In this document: positions 38,904 through 51,576 of the stretch, piece by piece | Numbering within the stretch: the first letter of the stretch is position 1 | Layout of the letters: each line of letters begins with the position of its first letter | Assembly: GCF_000006565.2 (NCBI RefSeq) | Contig: NC_031477.1 | Location: 5,480,183-5,544,182 of the forward strand | DNA length: 64,000 nucleotides | Source of the DNA: Toxoplasma gondii ME49 | Taxonomy: Eukaryota; Apicomplexa; Conoidasida; Eucoccidiorida; Sarcocystidae | Direction: 5' to 3' | Position numbers and translations under genes: made by a program | The notes under the pieces: model-generated | What the model was told of the DNA's origin: nothing | Database searches by the model: none | Seen by the model: the letters and a program-made list of their open reading frames with translations, nothing else

Positions 38904-41900
38904 ATGGCGTCTCGTTCTCGGATCGAGGCGCTGGAGAGGAAGAGCGAGTCGGCGCGAGCAAGCGCTGCAGGCGGGATTCCCTCCAGAGTGGAAGAGTCGA
39001 GCGAAACGGTCGAGACGTTTTCTTCTCCACCTCGGGAGGACGCGTTCGCGCCTCCCGCGCGCGCCCTCTCGCTTCTGCACCAGTCCCCAGACGGACCCTG
39101 CGAAACAATCGTCTTTCTGCTGGGCTTCTTCCTCCCCGTCGCGGACCTGTGCAGCTGCAGCGCGGTCTGCAAGGCCTGGTGGGCTGTCTGTACACTGCAG
39201 CACCAGCAGCTGTGGCGAGAGCGGTGTCTGCGCCGGTTCGGCTTCAAGTACGAAAACTACCTTCTCTACACGCAAGGGTGGGACTGGAAGTTGATGTACG
39301 CGAAGGCGAACATGTTCGTCAAGACGCTCAGGAACAGTCGTAGCGGATCTGCACTCGACTCGGCCGCAGAGACGCGGCGCTCGCGTCTGCCTCAGCACCC
39401 GACTTTCTTTGCTTCGCAGCGGGATGCGCAGCAATTCGCGCCGCGAGGAGACGACACACGGGGTGGCGACGACGAAAGTCGAAGCGCCTCTTCTGCGCCT
39501 GTGCTCCGCTGTCCTCACTTGCTCCCCCTCGCGTTCCCCGACTACGAAGGCAGCCTGGCGCTGACGACCGACTCCACGCTGCTGCTCTGGGAGAACGGGG
39601 TGTACATCCAGTGCATCGACTTGAGTGCATCTCGCGAATGCTGGCGCGCGCGCGTCGGCTGCGGGCCGCGAGGTCGAAGCAGCAAACCTGCGTTGGCGGC
39701 GTCGCGCACAAAAGTCGTTTACCACGTCAACAAATGCCTGAAGGGATTCGACCTGCGGTCTGGTGAATTTGTCTGTCGTCTGCAAGTCCCCCGCTTCTCG
39801 CCATGTGCGCAGAACACTCCACGCGCTCCCGCGGGGGCGCCGCGCGGAAGCGACGACGAAGACAAAGTGCCAAACGGTGAAGAGGACGCCTTCGAGGGTC
39901 TGCGACAAAAGACCAACGCAGACGACTGGGAACCCCACGACTTCAGCCTGGATGTCAGCATCCGGAACTGCCAGCTGACCTTCCTCACTTCCCGCGGCCT
40001 TTGCGTTTACCATTCCGAGTCGCTCGAGTGTATGTACACCATCACCCACTCGGAGCTGCTCTTCCCCTCCCTCGCGTTCGCCACCGAGGACGTCGACTTT
40101 TTGTGGGCGGGGTACCGACCCGCTTCGCCGGAGTTCATCCGAAGACTTCTGCAGTTCCAGGACGTCCAGCGACAAACCATTCTTTGTCGCAACCGCGCAT
40201 CTGAGAGCGAAGGCGTTGCGCCGAAGAAACCTCCCCAGCGCTCTCGCGGTTTCCAGGGAAGACCCAAAGAGCGCAGCGCTGCTTCCCGTGCCTCTCCTTA
40301 TCTCTCGGCTTCTGCTTCCGCGTCGAGCTCCCGGCCAAGTCTTCAGCATGCGGCAAAACGAATCTCATCAGAGAGAAGACCGTACGGAGAGGCGGCATGT
40401 GGGGGACGTCGGAGCGCGACGATCGTTCCCCCTCTTTCTGCCGTCTTCTCCCCTTCTTCCTCCACTTCGCCGTGCATGCGTGACGCCTCCGACTATGCCT
40501 CCTGTCGGCTGTCCTCCTCTCCGCCGTCGTTGCCGTCTGTTCTCTCTGAACACGCTCACGAATGTCTGTCGTTCTCTGTGGCGTCCTCGTCGTCTTACCA
40601 TTGGTCTCCCTTTCCTCTCTCACGTCCAGCTTCTGCGGGTCGCGCCGCTTCACTCTCAGCTCTTCACCGTCTCGCACCTTCTCTCCCTGCGTCTCCTCTT
40701 TCGTTTTCCTCTCTTCCCTCTTCTTTGTCTTCTTCTCTCGTCTCTTCTTCTCCTCTGCATTTTCCTTCTTCTGAGGAGCAGTCTGCGTGGACGTCCACGC
40801 GAGTGAAGAGACTCGAACCGCTGTCGCCTGGGCCGTCGCCCTCGCACACCTGGGTCGACAGAGAGCGAGAAGTTGAGGAGACTCAAACGGGACTGTGGTC
40901 TCCGCTCGGTCACTCGAGAGACGCCTCGCCGCTCTCGACTCTGCCGTCTTTACGCGCGACGTCTTCGACTTCCTCGCAAACAACTGGAACGTTCTTCGAA
41001 GGCGACGAAGGACGGAAGCGCAAGACTCGCGCCGCGAAGGAAAAGAGCACAAAGAGCGACCCAAAGAGACAGCGACTTGGTCGCGGGACATCCGACGACA
41101 CTGCAGGCACAGACGCCTCTGCAGGCACAGACGCCTGTTTCTTCGATTCTGCGCTCTCGCCTCTCTGCGTCTTTGCGGGGTCCAAGCGAGGTCGACAAAT
41201 CGCGCGTGGACGGATGCGAGAGAGGGAAGAAGAAAAAACTCCAGCAGCCTGGCCTCCTTCTTCTTCCCCGGCGCCTTTGTCTTCCCCCCCTGGTGCCGAG
41301 GCTGCGTCACCCTCCCCTCTGACCTCCTTCGCCCTCCCGCCGCTCTCGACCTTCTTCTCTCTAGGCTTCCCAAAGACACAGGAAGAAGCAGACGAGAAGG
41401 AAAAAGTATCTGAAAAGGGAGGAACTGCGAGTGCAGCCTTTGCGGGAGAGGAGGAAGGAGAGAGGTCACGACGATGGAGACTCGCGGAGACACACAGGAG
41501 CCGGAAGCGCGAAAGCGACGACGGGACCGCTTCAAGTGTATGGACAACAGCTGAGGGAGGCGACTGCGGGGACGGTGCAGCGGCGCCAGGCCTGTGGTGC
41601 GCAGCGAGCGAAGAGAACGTCGCGTTTTTCTCCTCGCGCGAGGAACATGAGGATCCAAGACAGCGGCGGGCGATGCACTGCGTCAAGGAATCCTCAGAGG
41701 AATTCCGGACGGAACTTGAGGCGCCTGAAGCAACGACGACCGAGAAGACCGCACTCGACTCAATGGCGAGAGAGATGGTCGGCGCCGCCGCAGCTGTCCA
41801 AGGACCTCTTCACACGAGCAGACATATCGTCACATGGCTGAGGAAGAAGAGCCGCAAAATCAAAATTTGGGACATTCTCGACGGCCGTCTCCTCCACACA

Positions 41901-44900
41901 CTCGACGCTGTTCCGTCTTCCTCTTCTTCTTCGTCAGCGGAGCTTCCGCGTCTTCTGCGCGTTCGCCAGGCTCAGCAGCCAGGCGCGCCGGACGGCTACT
42001 TGCTGGCGGCCCTGGACAGTGTAGGCTGGGTGCGGTTTTTCGACTCTCGCGCGGCGTTCGCATGCGTTGTCTCGGTGGCCTGTGGCGAAGGCTTCGGACT
42101 GTACCGCCTGAGCCTCTCCTCCTCGTTTCTCTTGACGATGCAGCAGAGCCGTCTGCGAGCGCCGCGGCGCCGAGAGGGAGAGGCGCGCGGAGTCCTTTCC
42201 TCGCGCCCTGAAAACGCGGAGCTCCGCAGCCGTGAAGTGACAGCAGAGGGAGACGACGCGCGGACAGACAGTGGAGAGGAAGCGACAGAGTTCCCAGAGG
42301 GCGGTCTTCTGAAAGTTTGGGCGATTCGCATGCCCGCTCTGGCGGAAGCCGAGGAGGAGGTAAGAAACAAGTCGGTTCCAGTCTTGCCGGGAGAAGAACG
42401 CAGAGTCCCAGACGCGGAGGAGGAGAAGGATGACACATGGACGAAAACCATGAGGGCGAAGCAGAGAGAAAGAGAAGAGAACACTTTAGGAGAGAGACCG
42501 AGTGAAAAAGGCTTGAGTATGCATGTGATGCGAATGCCACAGGGAGACGCGGTCTCGCCACACATGTCGAATTCTCTGTTCTTATTATCGAAAACTTCCA
42601 GAGCGCACTCCACGCGTTGAGACCAGTCTATACGCCGCAGTGTCGGATCCTCGCAGGTGAGAAAACATGTTTTTCTCCTCGCATCTCATGCGAATCTTTC
42701 TCCGACATTCTGCTGTCTTCAGAACAACAGTCGAGCGGCTTTCGACATCCCCTCAGACAGTCGCATCAAGTGCCATTTCCCCTCTCCCCTCACTGGTCCT
42801 TCCTCTTCCTCCTCTTCTTCCTCTTCTTCCTCTTCTTCTCCTTTCTGCCCTTATGCTTCTTCCTCGTCTTCCTCTTCAGGTATCACCGGCGCGTCCAGTC
42901 CATGCAGTCAGGCCGCTTTTTCGGCGCGCCACCCCACAGACTCGGCCGGCTCTGAGGTCCTGCGGCGGCCGGATGAGCAGAGATGCGGCTTGGAGGAAAT
43001 ACCTTTGAGCTTAGGTAGCTTAGGTCTTGCGTTTCGTAAGGAGAAACGGGTGCAGTCCGGGGAAACGCGGGAGCGCGAGGGGCTGGCCGTGCATGCGAGG
43101 CAGTGGCCTCCCGCCAGCCTCGGCCAAGGCGAAAGAGAGGCAATCGAAACAGAGCCGACGGAGAACAGTTCGCCAGACAGCGAGCTGCCAGTGGCCACAA
43201 CAACTGACGTGAAAGAAAGAGAAGAAGGACGAGAAGAAGGACGAGAAAACGAGGGAGAAGAAAGAGAAGAAAACGGGGGACAGACAAACGAAAGGCGATC
43301 CGAGCAGGGAGAGAAAAAAGAGAGAGGAGGCACAGTACTCAATCGTCCAGACATGTCTGTGGACCAGAGAGAGAGTAGAGAAGTACGACGGACGACTGTC
43401 GCGCCAATGAAGATAGAGATGGAAAGCAAAGCGCAGAGAAAAGACCGACGTGCTCGCAGTCACCAGTCAGAAATTTCTAAGACGCAGCGACGCGTCGTGG
43501 AAGAACTGAGAACAACAATCGCCAGTTCCGTCACCTGCTCCTCTCTTCCTTCTTCTCTCGCTTCTTCTTCTTCTCCTTCTTCTGCGTTGCCGCCACCGTC
43601 TTCCCTGCGGGTCCCCTGTTCGGGGAGCTCCGCGTCTCCGCGGTCTGCTTCCGTGGCGTCTTTTTCGTGGTTCTCTTTCTTGAGGCTTTTCGAAGACGAG
43701 CGCGGGCAGAACCGTTCGCGCTGCCTTCACGCTGGACGCACTGTTGGACAACACCAGGTCTCTGAGGTGGAAGCAGGTCCCCAGTCGATTGGCTCTTCCT
43801 CGAGAGACCGCATCCGAGGCTGCGCTCGACGGCGGTCTTTCTCTCGATCTCCTCGCGCCTCCTCTTTCTTCGCGACTTCGTTCTTCGCTGCAGACTCACA
43901 CCCGCCTCCCTCAACCCTCTCAGCTGTATGTACACTTCAGCTGTCTGCGCCGTCTGTGCGTGCTGAGACCCGTCCGCGCATGCAGCGAGGAGACAGCTCA
44001 GAGACAGCGAATTCTCTTCCCCGCTCTCCTTCCTCATCGTCATCCAGGTTGTCCTTACCAACGCCTTCTCTCCCACCTTGTTCTCCCTCTTCTTCTCCCT
44101 CTTCTTCTTCTCCCTCTTCTTCTTCTCCTTCTTTTTCTTCTCCCTCTTCTTCTTTTTCTTCTTCTTCTTTTTCTTCTTCTTCTTTTTCTTCTTTTTCTTC
44201 TTCTGGCTGCACTTCCGTTCGTGGAAGGTCTTCCGCGTCAGCTGCGTCGAGTCCGGCGTCGTGTGGCGGAGAGAGGGGATTTTCGGTCGAGTTGCTGGCG
44301 ACTTTTCGGACGCCTTCGACTGCGTATTTCGCGGACCTTCTGGACAACCAGCTCTTAGGCATTTGGACTGCAACTGCACAGGACTGTGAGCGCCAGCAAC
44401 GCACGTCGCTCCTCTCTTTCGCAGCCTCGGCGTTCCCCTTCTTCTCCACTGCAGCCGTCGCCTCGCTCTTCTCTTCTCGCGCAAACAACTCGCTCGCGCG
44501 GAGGCCAGACGCCGACGGAGGACCGCTCCAGACCCTCGAGGCAAGAGACGACTCTGGCGGCAGTGCCTTGAACGCCCAACTCCTCTCTGACTGGTAAGGC
44601 GAGGGCCGAGCCTGCGGTAAAAACGAGCACCTGCTGCGGCGTATGTGGAGAGGCGACATGTCAACGCGTCCTACGAATGGTGGGGAGGCAAGTATCTGCT
44701 TTCAATTTACACTCGATTTTTTTCAGCGTGTCACAGCTCCCGGAGACGCGCGGCGGCCACTGAGGAGTTCGCGTCTCCTTCTTGTGTCGTCAGCTTGTCG
44801 TCGCCGTCTCTCCCCATCCTGTCTACGACGTTTTCTCCGTTGCTTGCTCGTCTCCGTTTCCTGAGAGCATCTGGACAGCTCTTCTCCACTGTTCAAACTT

Positions 44901-45995
44901 GTCTCCTGTCTTTCGGTTCCGTTTTTCTTTTTCTGCCTTCTCGCCGTGTGTTCCTCTGTCTCCCTTCTCTATTCTTCGAGTTCTCCCTCTGTTCTCGCGA
45001 TCGGTCCTCGCTCCGTGGGAACTCTCGCTGTTCTAGGTGCCAGCCCTCCGTTCGTTTCTCCCGCGGGGGCGAGCGCGGAGCGTTTGGGCTCTACGAAGGG
45101 GGTGAGTCGCGGAAGCAACCTGATCCGCCGCCCAATTGGTCCGCCATTTCCGAGACACTCTGTATCGCCTGTCTGCGGCTTCAGGTCTCTCTTCGACGTA
45201 CTGCCTCTGGCGCTGGCGTCCAGACAGCAACGCAACCAGGAGTCTCCGCGAAGAGAACGAAAGGAGACGCCCGCGGCTCCGTCCCCCAAAGCGGCTTTCG
45301 CCTTTTCCCGTGCACTTGCCTCTTCACCTGTCGCTGCTTCCTCGCTCTCCTCGCTCTCCTCTTTCTTTTCCGCCGCCTCCCTTTCCTCTCTCTCGACGCG
45401 GCCATCCTTATCTCGCTCCTCGCCTTCTTCCGTCGGTTGCTCTTCTCTCAACTCTTCGCTTTCTGAACAACGGACATCTCCCGAGAGGAACAATGTCGTA
45501 GACTCTCAACTTCACTCTCCTTCTCTCTCGAGTCTTCCTCGATCGTCCTCTTTCCATCCTTCCTCTCTTTCTCCTCGTTCTCCTCTTTCTCCTCTTTCTT
45601 CTCTTTCTTCTCGCGGCTCCTCTGCTGGAGAGCCTTTGTGTGCGGGTCCTTCGTCTCCCGCCTTGCAGTCGGAGTCACTCGCTGCGCCGCCAGATCCGCG
45701 CTCAGGTGTACGTCCGCCGCAGGAGCGGACTCGCCTGCAGCATCGAGGCGCTGCGGACCGCATGCAGAACTTGCCGGCGCCGTGCATGCAGTTGCGGCGG
45801 AAAGCGGACGCCTGGTCGCTGCTCGACTGGCGCGGCCTGTGCGTGGACGAGAGGGGAGAGTTGGAGATTCGCACATTTTGTCCAATTGCCAGCATCCGCG
45901 AAGAAGACCGCCTGATGACGCGGCCCTTCTCTGCGCTCGTGAGACAAAGGCGGAGAGAACAGGCCGAGAAGGCCGCGAGCCGCGGATACACCTGA
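38904..45995 (+). CDS. Very large F-box protein with WD/beta-propeller-like segments
   Basis: Probable substrate adaptor of an SCF-type ubiquitin ligase. The start at 38904 has an ideal context (gagccATGGCG). The F-box is at about residues 62-112: VFLLGFFLPVADLCSCSAVC, a Trp-Trp pair and LWRERCLRRF. Propeller-like strands follow: LTTDSTLLLWENGVYIQCID, VNKCLKGFDLRSGEFVCRL, RGLCVYHSESLECMYTI, then after a roughly 550-residue Ser/Arg/Glu-rich insert HIVTWLRKKSRKIKIWDILD and YLLAALDSVGWVRFFDSR. Exon 1 ends at 42359 (GT donor). Joining to an acceptor before 42723 keeps frame, and exon 2 then runs to about 44593. Downstream borders are not resolved. The final exon ends at 45995 and contains WSLLDWRGLCVDERGELEIR. 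A small extra exon at 42602-42656 is possible but shifts frame. An 18-base repeat near 41099-41143 encodes repeated DASAGT. Which protein it recruits cannot be told from sequence. Confidence 0.82.
44076..44208. repeat. (TTC)n/(CTT)n triplet tract inside F-box gene
   Basis: About 130 bases of near-pure CTT/TTC, inside exon 2. In the frame used for the F-box protein it encodes a Ser/Phe-rich run. Every forward frame is open here, so it gives no frame information and inflates open frames on both strands. Confidence 0.9.
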
Positions 45996-46263
45996 GCTGC
46001 ATGGATATTGAGACTCAGGATGGCACTCAAACTGCATGCCGTTCGCAACGGTCACAGACCGAGAGAATGAACAACGGCCCGACCGTCTTGTCAATTTCTC
46101 AATTTGTGTTTTCTCCCTCCTCGAATGTTTCTTTACTTCGCTCCTCTATGTGTGTCTATCTCTGTCTCACTTTCTCTCGATTTCTGTGTTTTGTCCCTCC
46201 TTTACTTCTCTTTGTATCTGAATTCCACTTCTGCCCTTTTCTCTTTCTGTCCTCTCTGTTTCC

Positions 46264-47696
46264 GTGAAGAGAACTCATATAGTGGAAATGTCTTTAGCGA
46301 AGCACTGGACGCTCCGCGCGGGGGATTGTTTCGAGACGGAAAAGGGACTCTGCACCTCAACATCCTCTGGGGTGAATGGGAACTCGTTGCATGCATGCGC
46401 CGTTTGGCCAACAGAGAGTCCGAGACGAGTCTTTCCGCCTTTCGAGAGACCTCGCTTTCAACAACGCGGCTCGCGTTTCGTGGCGAGAGCTCTCAGACTC
46501 GCGATGTCTTCCTCACGATTCCAAGCCGTTGCATGCATCGCCAGATCACCTGCATGCATGAGCCGACCTCCTGCATACACGAGATCGCGACCTTCACAGC
46601 TGGGTTGTCGACGCTTCCGAAACTGTAAATTGTGTTATTTTTCTGTGGGAAAAAAGCAAGGAGGCTTGTGGGTGTCGCGTTGCCGGACCTTCGGGGCCTT
46701 GCGCGAAACGAAGCGGAGAGCGGCAGGTGCCGCCTTGCATGCGTTTCGTACACGAGCCGAGCCTCGGAGGTTTCGGAGTTGCAGCGGACGCCATCTGAAG
46801 AGCCGACTGGCCTGGCAGGCGCGTTGTGACTCGGCAACTCACGAGGGAAGGCCGCTTCGAGCTCCTCGCGCATGCAGAGCCGTCGGAACTGGCACCCGTG
46901 TGGATGCCATCAGCCTTTCACGAAAGTGAGGGTCGCCTCTTCCGCTGTGTTCTCGGCGCGACTCTTTGTGTTTGATTTGTTGACATAGTCGCTGTGTATC
47001 ATCTTCCGCCGAGAGCAGCGTACAAGCAGCCTTATCGCGAACCTGTCGGCAGGGAAAGCCGAGGCCACCGCTGTGACCGCACCCATGGTCGCTCTCTCTA
47101 CTTGCCTTTCGAGAGCTTCGCTGTCCCTACACAGCCTCGCGGGGCTTGTCCTCGCTCTCGAGCCTTCGACGCCCACTCTTCCCGTCTAGGCAATTCTGGA
47201 CGGAGGCCTGTACAGCTCCTCTTTGCTTGTTCATGCAGAAGTGAACAACTTGTTTGCCCTCGCGACTTCAGTCTCTGCATGCGGCGCTTCAGGAATTCGG
47301 GAGTCCCTGCCTGCAGCGTTTTGCGGTTTCTGTGCCACCGGTCTTGAGTCCGTCGTTGGGCGCGGAAGTCCTCGCGCATGCACAGTCGCGCTGCACTCGT
47401 TTCTGCGTGGAGCAAGTTTGCGCGACAGCTATTTTTCTTCTCTCGCACCAGTCACACACCAAGCCGTCCACCGTTTTAGCTGCTCTCCCGAAATGCTCTC
47501 GGAGACGCCACAGCACTGCGGCTTTGGAGCGCGTCGCTTTGCATTTTTTCGCTCCACCGAAATCTCTTTTTTCCAGATTCAAGTCTGCCTGCTGACCCTC
47601 CGCCTGTACAGTGGGCGCGCTTGCATGCGATCGGTGCCTCTCCCGAACTGCAAGGTTCCTCCTTCCCCCGTCCATCTCTCGGAGGACGAAGAATGA
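46264..47696 (+). CDS. Candidate exons of a helical-repeat protein (unresolved)
   Basis: Plus-strand segments with leucine- and alanine-rich helical patterns: about 46862-46927 (FELLAHAEPSELAPVWM), about 46989-47188 (SLIANLSAGKAEATAV and ASLSLHSLAGLVLALEP) and about 47276-47590 (SLHAALQEFGSPCLQRF, LGAEVLAHAQSRC). Tandem short helices of this kind occur in the RAP/heptatricopeptide proteins common in coccidia, which act on mitochondrial rRNA. That is a resemblance by eye only. A competing single frame runs 46264-46929 (221 codons) with no domain. Splice phases between the segments did not agree in the models I tried. Coordinates bound the candidate region, not a finished gene. Confidence 0.25.
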
Positions 47697-47894
47697 TTTT
47701 TGTTCGTCCTTGTCTTGTTGGTTTTCGTCAAGCTTTCCGAACGCGTTGTCAGAATCTGTTTTGAAAGATCCGGATGTTCAGTTGAAAAAAACGACTGTGC
47801 TGGCAATCCTGTCTTAAAAACGCAAACGCACATCGCCTATAAACGTAAACGCAGCTTCTACCCCAAAATACGAGTTTACCACTTTAGAACCATA

Positions 47895-48186
47895 CATGCA
47901 TGCATATATGTATATATATATGTATATATACATATATACATATATATATATACATATATATATAGATATACACTTAAACACATTTCTGTGTATACAGAGG
48001 CAGCATGCAAGCAGAAACCCATTTCGATGTATATATGCAGATATCTACATTTATAAAATTTATTTATATGGCGATATATACGTATACAAACAGTACACAG
48101 AAGATACCGAAGTATGCTAACGGATACAAAACACACAACCGGTAACCAGTTTCTCTACACACCTATCTAGGATCTACGTGCATCTG

Positions 48187-48232
<46 letters not shown>

Positions 48233-48267
48233 GTACCCACATGTATATATATATATATATATATATG
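47895..48267. repeat. TA microsatellite cluster
   Basis: TATA/TATG blocks at about 47895-47968, 48189-48224 and 48243-48267, the second being a pure TA run of over 30 bases. Confidence 0.9.
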
Positions 48268-49370
48268 TGCGGTCCGGGATGAGTGAACGTGGAGCAAGTC
48301 GGCATTCCCCTCTGGACGGAGGAAGTTTGTAAGGAGCCAGAGATACACAGGTAGATGCATTACAAATTCTTTTGTTATACGTCAGTGTGTACAGGCACTT
48401 ACTGCCATATACATGCGTAGACAGCTTTGTCTATGCATAGCGATTTTCATAACGTCGAAACCGTCGTTTAGATTTACTTCTGCATTAGTGATTCTGTGAA
48501 CCTGCATAGGCGCATTCGTGTATGATCATGTATAGATGACTATATATGTGTACATGCATTTGTAGATTTGTAGAGATCCAGAGATATCTTGCCAGGTAGC
48601 ATTGGGAGTGCACAATGTGAGACGCCAAGCCAGTTTCATTGTGACTTTGTGTCTGTCAAGAATTGCCTCTTCAGTTTGCAGCGAACGAAATGGCGGGAAA
48701 AAAGAGGCGGCTGGAGAGATTGTGCGGCCCGCGTCTGCATGCGAAGTGAAACATGAGGTGGAGGTTCTGTCCATCGCAGGTCAACGAAGAGTTTCTCTGT
48801 TCTGGGTCGTTTTTGATTTACGAAAGTCTTAAATCTATTCCACTCTCGAAGGCTGCAAAGCTGCCTGTCCAATTTCCTCTAAAAGCGGAAAGAGACGAAC
48901 AGCGAAAACGAGAGAGGAGACTCGGGAGCGTCAACACCACGAAGAGAGAGCAGAGGAAGGATAGACCGAGAAGCTGAAGGGAACATGAGGAGACAGAGGA
49001 AGAGTGAAGAAGAGAGAGAAAGTAAACAAGCGGTAGAAAAACGACAGAGGACAGGAAGGAGGACAGAGGGACAAACACAGCGAGGAAAACGAAGGGGAAC
49101 TATAAGATAGAAGTAAGGAGAGAAGAGAGCGAGGAAAGATGCGAGAGAGACCTGCGGTGTTTCTACGGAGGTTTGAGAGACTTGTCTCCGTTTAGCACCT
49201 CTTTTTTTAACGGTTCGAACCGTCAACCTTGGCAGTTTTCTGGATTTTGGAAGAGACTCGCTGCGGCAAACAGTCTCGAATGCGTGCATGCGCGCGGCGG
49301 CCTCGTTGAGAAGAACCGCTGGATGAAAAAGAGAAAGAAATAAACTCCGAAAGGAGTGTGGAAGTGATTT

Positions 49371-50460
49371 ATGCCACGGAGAAGAAAATGCCGAAGAATC
49401 GCGTCTGCTCACGAGGCCCTGCTGAAACAGCTGCATGCATGCATGCACGAATGCACATGCGAGTCGAAGGACGAGTGCACATACGCGGACTCCTCTTCAG
49501 AATTAGCGTTCTTTTCAGGCGAGGGAGAGACGGAAGCTCTTCTCCTTTTCAACGCAAAGGAATTCAGAAGGTGTGAGTCTCCAAACTCGCCTTTTTTTCT
49601 GCAGTCTCGGACACAGGTCGAACAGTTGTTGCCCTCTGCAGAGCCATCCGCGGAAGTCGCTGGGCTGCGCGTCCCCCACTGCACAAGGGAGGGGAGGAAA
49701 AGGAACTAAACAGAATAGAGGACGAAGAAGAGAAGAGAAGGAGAAAGCGAGAGAAGACGAGAAGACGAGAAGGATAAGACGAAGAAGAACAGAGGAGAAG
49801 AAAAAAGGAACGGATAAACCGTGAAGAGAGAGAAACGAAAAAATGAAGAGTTCACTTTCGAGTGCGTTTTCTTTTCTTGGCACACGGACTGCGTTTGTCC
49901 GGCCACAGGTGCAGCGGGAGATTCTGGAAACGACTGCTCTTCACCGTTCTTCCCGCCTGTCCTTGTCCTCTTCTTTTGTCTGCTCTTCACCTTCTTCCTC
50001 TTCTGCTTCTCCCTTGAGATTGCACTGTTCCTCCTTCCATGCGGCCCCCTCCTTGCCACCGCAGCAGGTCGGCCCCAGCAACCTCACTTCCGATCTGAAC
50101 ATGTTTCATCGTTGGGTGGAATCATCCTTCCTGTCTTCCTCTTCTTCTTCCTCTTCCTCGTCTTCTTCCTCTTCTTCTCCCTCTTCCTCGTCTTCTCCCT
50201 TTTCTGGAGACCAGTCTGCTGCGTCTGTCCTCTCGGCATGGGGCAAGCGTTTGGCCTGCTCTGCGCCTGAGGACTTTTCTCTCCTCGTGAATTATTTGCA
50301 TGCATGCAGAGGCCTCGAATGCCTCCTCGAACGCTACGGCGTCGGCGCCTCCCAACAGCAGCCGCCCGCGAACGACGGCGACGAACAACCAGCGCTGACG
50401 GCTGCAGCGCGCGCGGTCGGCCTCGCGCTTCCACACCAAGTGCATGCGACCGACAACTGA
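49371..50460 (+). CDS. Candidate terminal exons of an unidentified gene
   Basis: A Cys/His/Glu-rich plus-strand segment (about 49371-49570, with EALLKQLHACMHECTC and EGETEALLLFNAKEF) ends at a strong donor (aag|gtgtgagt). A second segment starts after an acceptor at 49908 and runs to a stop at 50460 (VQREILETTALHRSS, SNLTSDLNMFHRWVES, a poly-Ser run, then EDFSLLVNYLHACRGLECLL). The second looks like a genuine C-terminal exon. The preferred frame of the first segment is not in phase with it, although another open frame is. No domain recognised. Confidence 0.3.
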
Positions 50461-51576
50461 CCGCATGCACCCTGTGCAGCAGATCGCTGAGTGTATGCGG
50501 ACGACCAGAAGGCGGAAGGAGCATGAAGGCGTTGCTTTGAGGGAGAAGAGCAGACGGGAATACGTCCCGAGCTGGCGAAGGACGAGAGACAAGCACCCGA
50601 GAAGAGACTCTGGATTGCCCGTTCTGCATCACGAGTTCGCTCCTTTCTTGCTCAACTCAAATCCTTGTGAAGAGGAGACTTTCAAGGCGGGGGGCAGATG
50701 GTCTGGTTGTGCTCAGTGTACTATCTACAGTGTCCCCCCGTTTACCCTATCTGAATCATACCGTGTGCCGAGAATTTGTCGGTGCATGCAGTGAACAAAG
50801 GACGCCGTAACGCAAGCTGCACAGGTTTTTTTCTGCGTCCTCCACGTTGTCTCTTTCTTCTTTCCTCTTTTCTTCGTTGTTCTCTCTTTCGTTCTCCTCC
50901 TCAATCTCTATTCCTGTTCTCGCTTTCTCTCTCTTGTGGTGTACATCTGTATAGCGGTCGTGTTCCTTCGTCTTGTTCTTCCCTCCCTCTCCCTCTCCGT
51001 TCTCCTCCTGTCCTCGCTTCTTTCTGCCTTTCTTCTCTCTGACGTTTGTGCGTTTTCCTCATCGATGTTTCTGCGGCCGTTTCGTTTGAAGAAGAAGAGC
51101 GTGGAGTGTACAGTGCAGACGTCGCAGAAAACAGCTCTGATATGAGAAGACGCATTTTCAACTTCAATCCGTATTGCTTTTCAAAGTATTTCACCTAGTT
51201 CGTTACGCCGTCCATGGATCGGCAAACGATAAGACCTGCACTGGCGAACAGGAGGTCAAGATGCCGATACTCTGAGCGTCTTGTGTTCGAAGAAAGAGAA
51301 CTGTGGATGCAGGGCCGCTCCATCTGCGAGGACATTCGACTTCCTCGAAGTCGCGAGTGAGTGTAGCGACTCTTTTTTCTCGTCCTAGGGAGTCCGGTGG
51401 ATGCCCAAAAGAGGTCTGTTTAAAACCGCGTCAAAACTCGTGAAGGCGAAGGTGGAGTGACGTAAACGGTGAACGACTATTGTTTACAGAATTTCAACAT
51501 TATGCATCAAAACGCTCTGAAAATAGGTTATCCAAATTAGACAAACGTTTACAAAATTGCTCTCGTTTCGCCCTGA

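Noticed and set aside
38472..40349. 625-codon minus-strand open frame
   Set aside because: It lies opposite the F-box exon, is Arg/Gln/Val-rich with no domain, and exists because GC-rich coding DNA leaves the antisense frame open.
40135..41658. 507-codon minus-strand open frame
   Set aside because: Antisense to the Ser/Arg-rich insert of the F-box protein; pure Arg/Lys/Glu composition with no domain.
42602..42656. Possible 55-nt exon in the F-box gene
   Set aside because: It has AG and GT borders, but including it shifts frame into sequence that stops; joining 42359 directly to 42723 keeps frame.
43531..44664. 377-codon minus-strand frame with a long poly-Lys run
   Set aside because: The poly-Lys is the reverse of the TTC tract; flanks have no domain.
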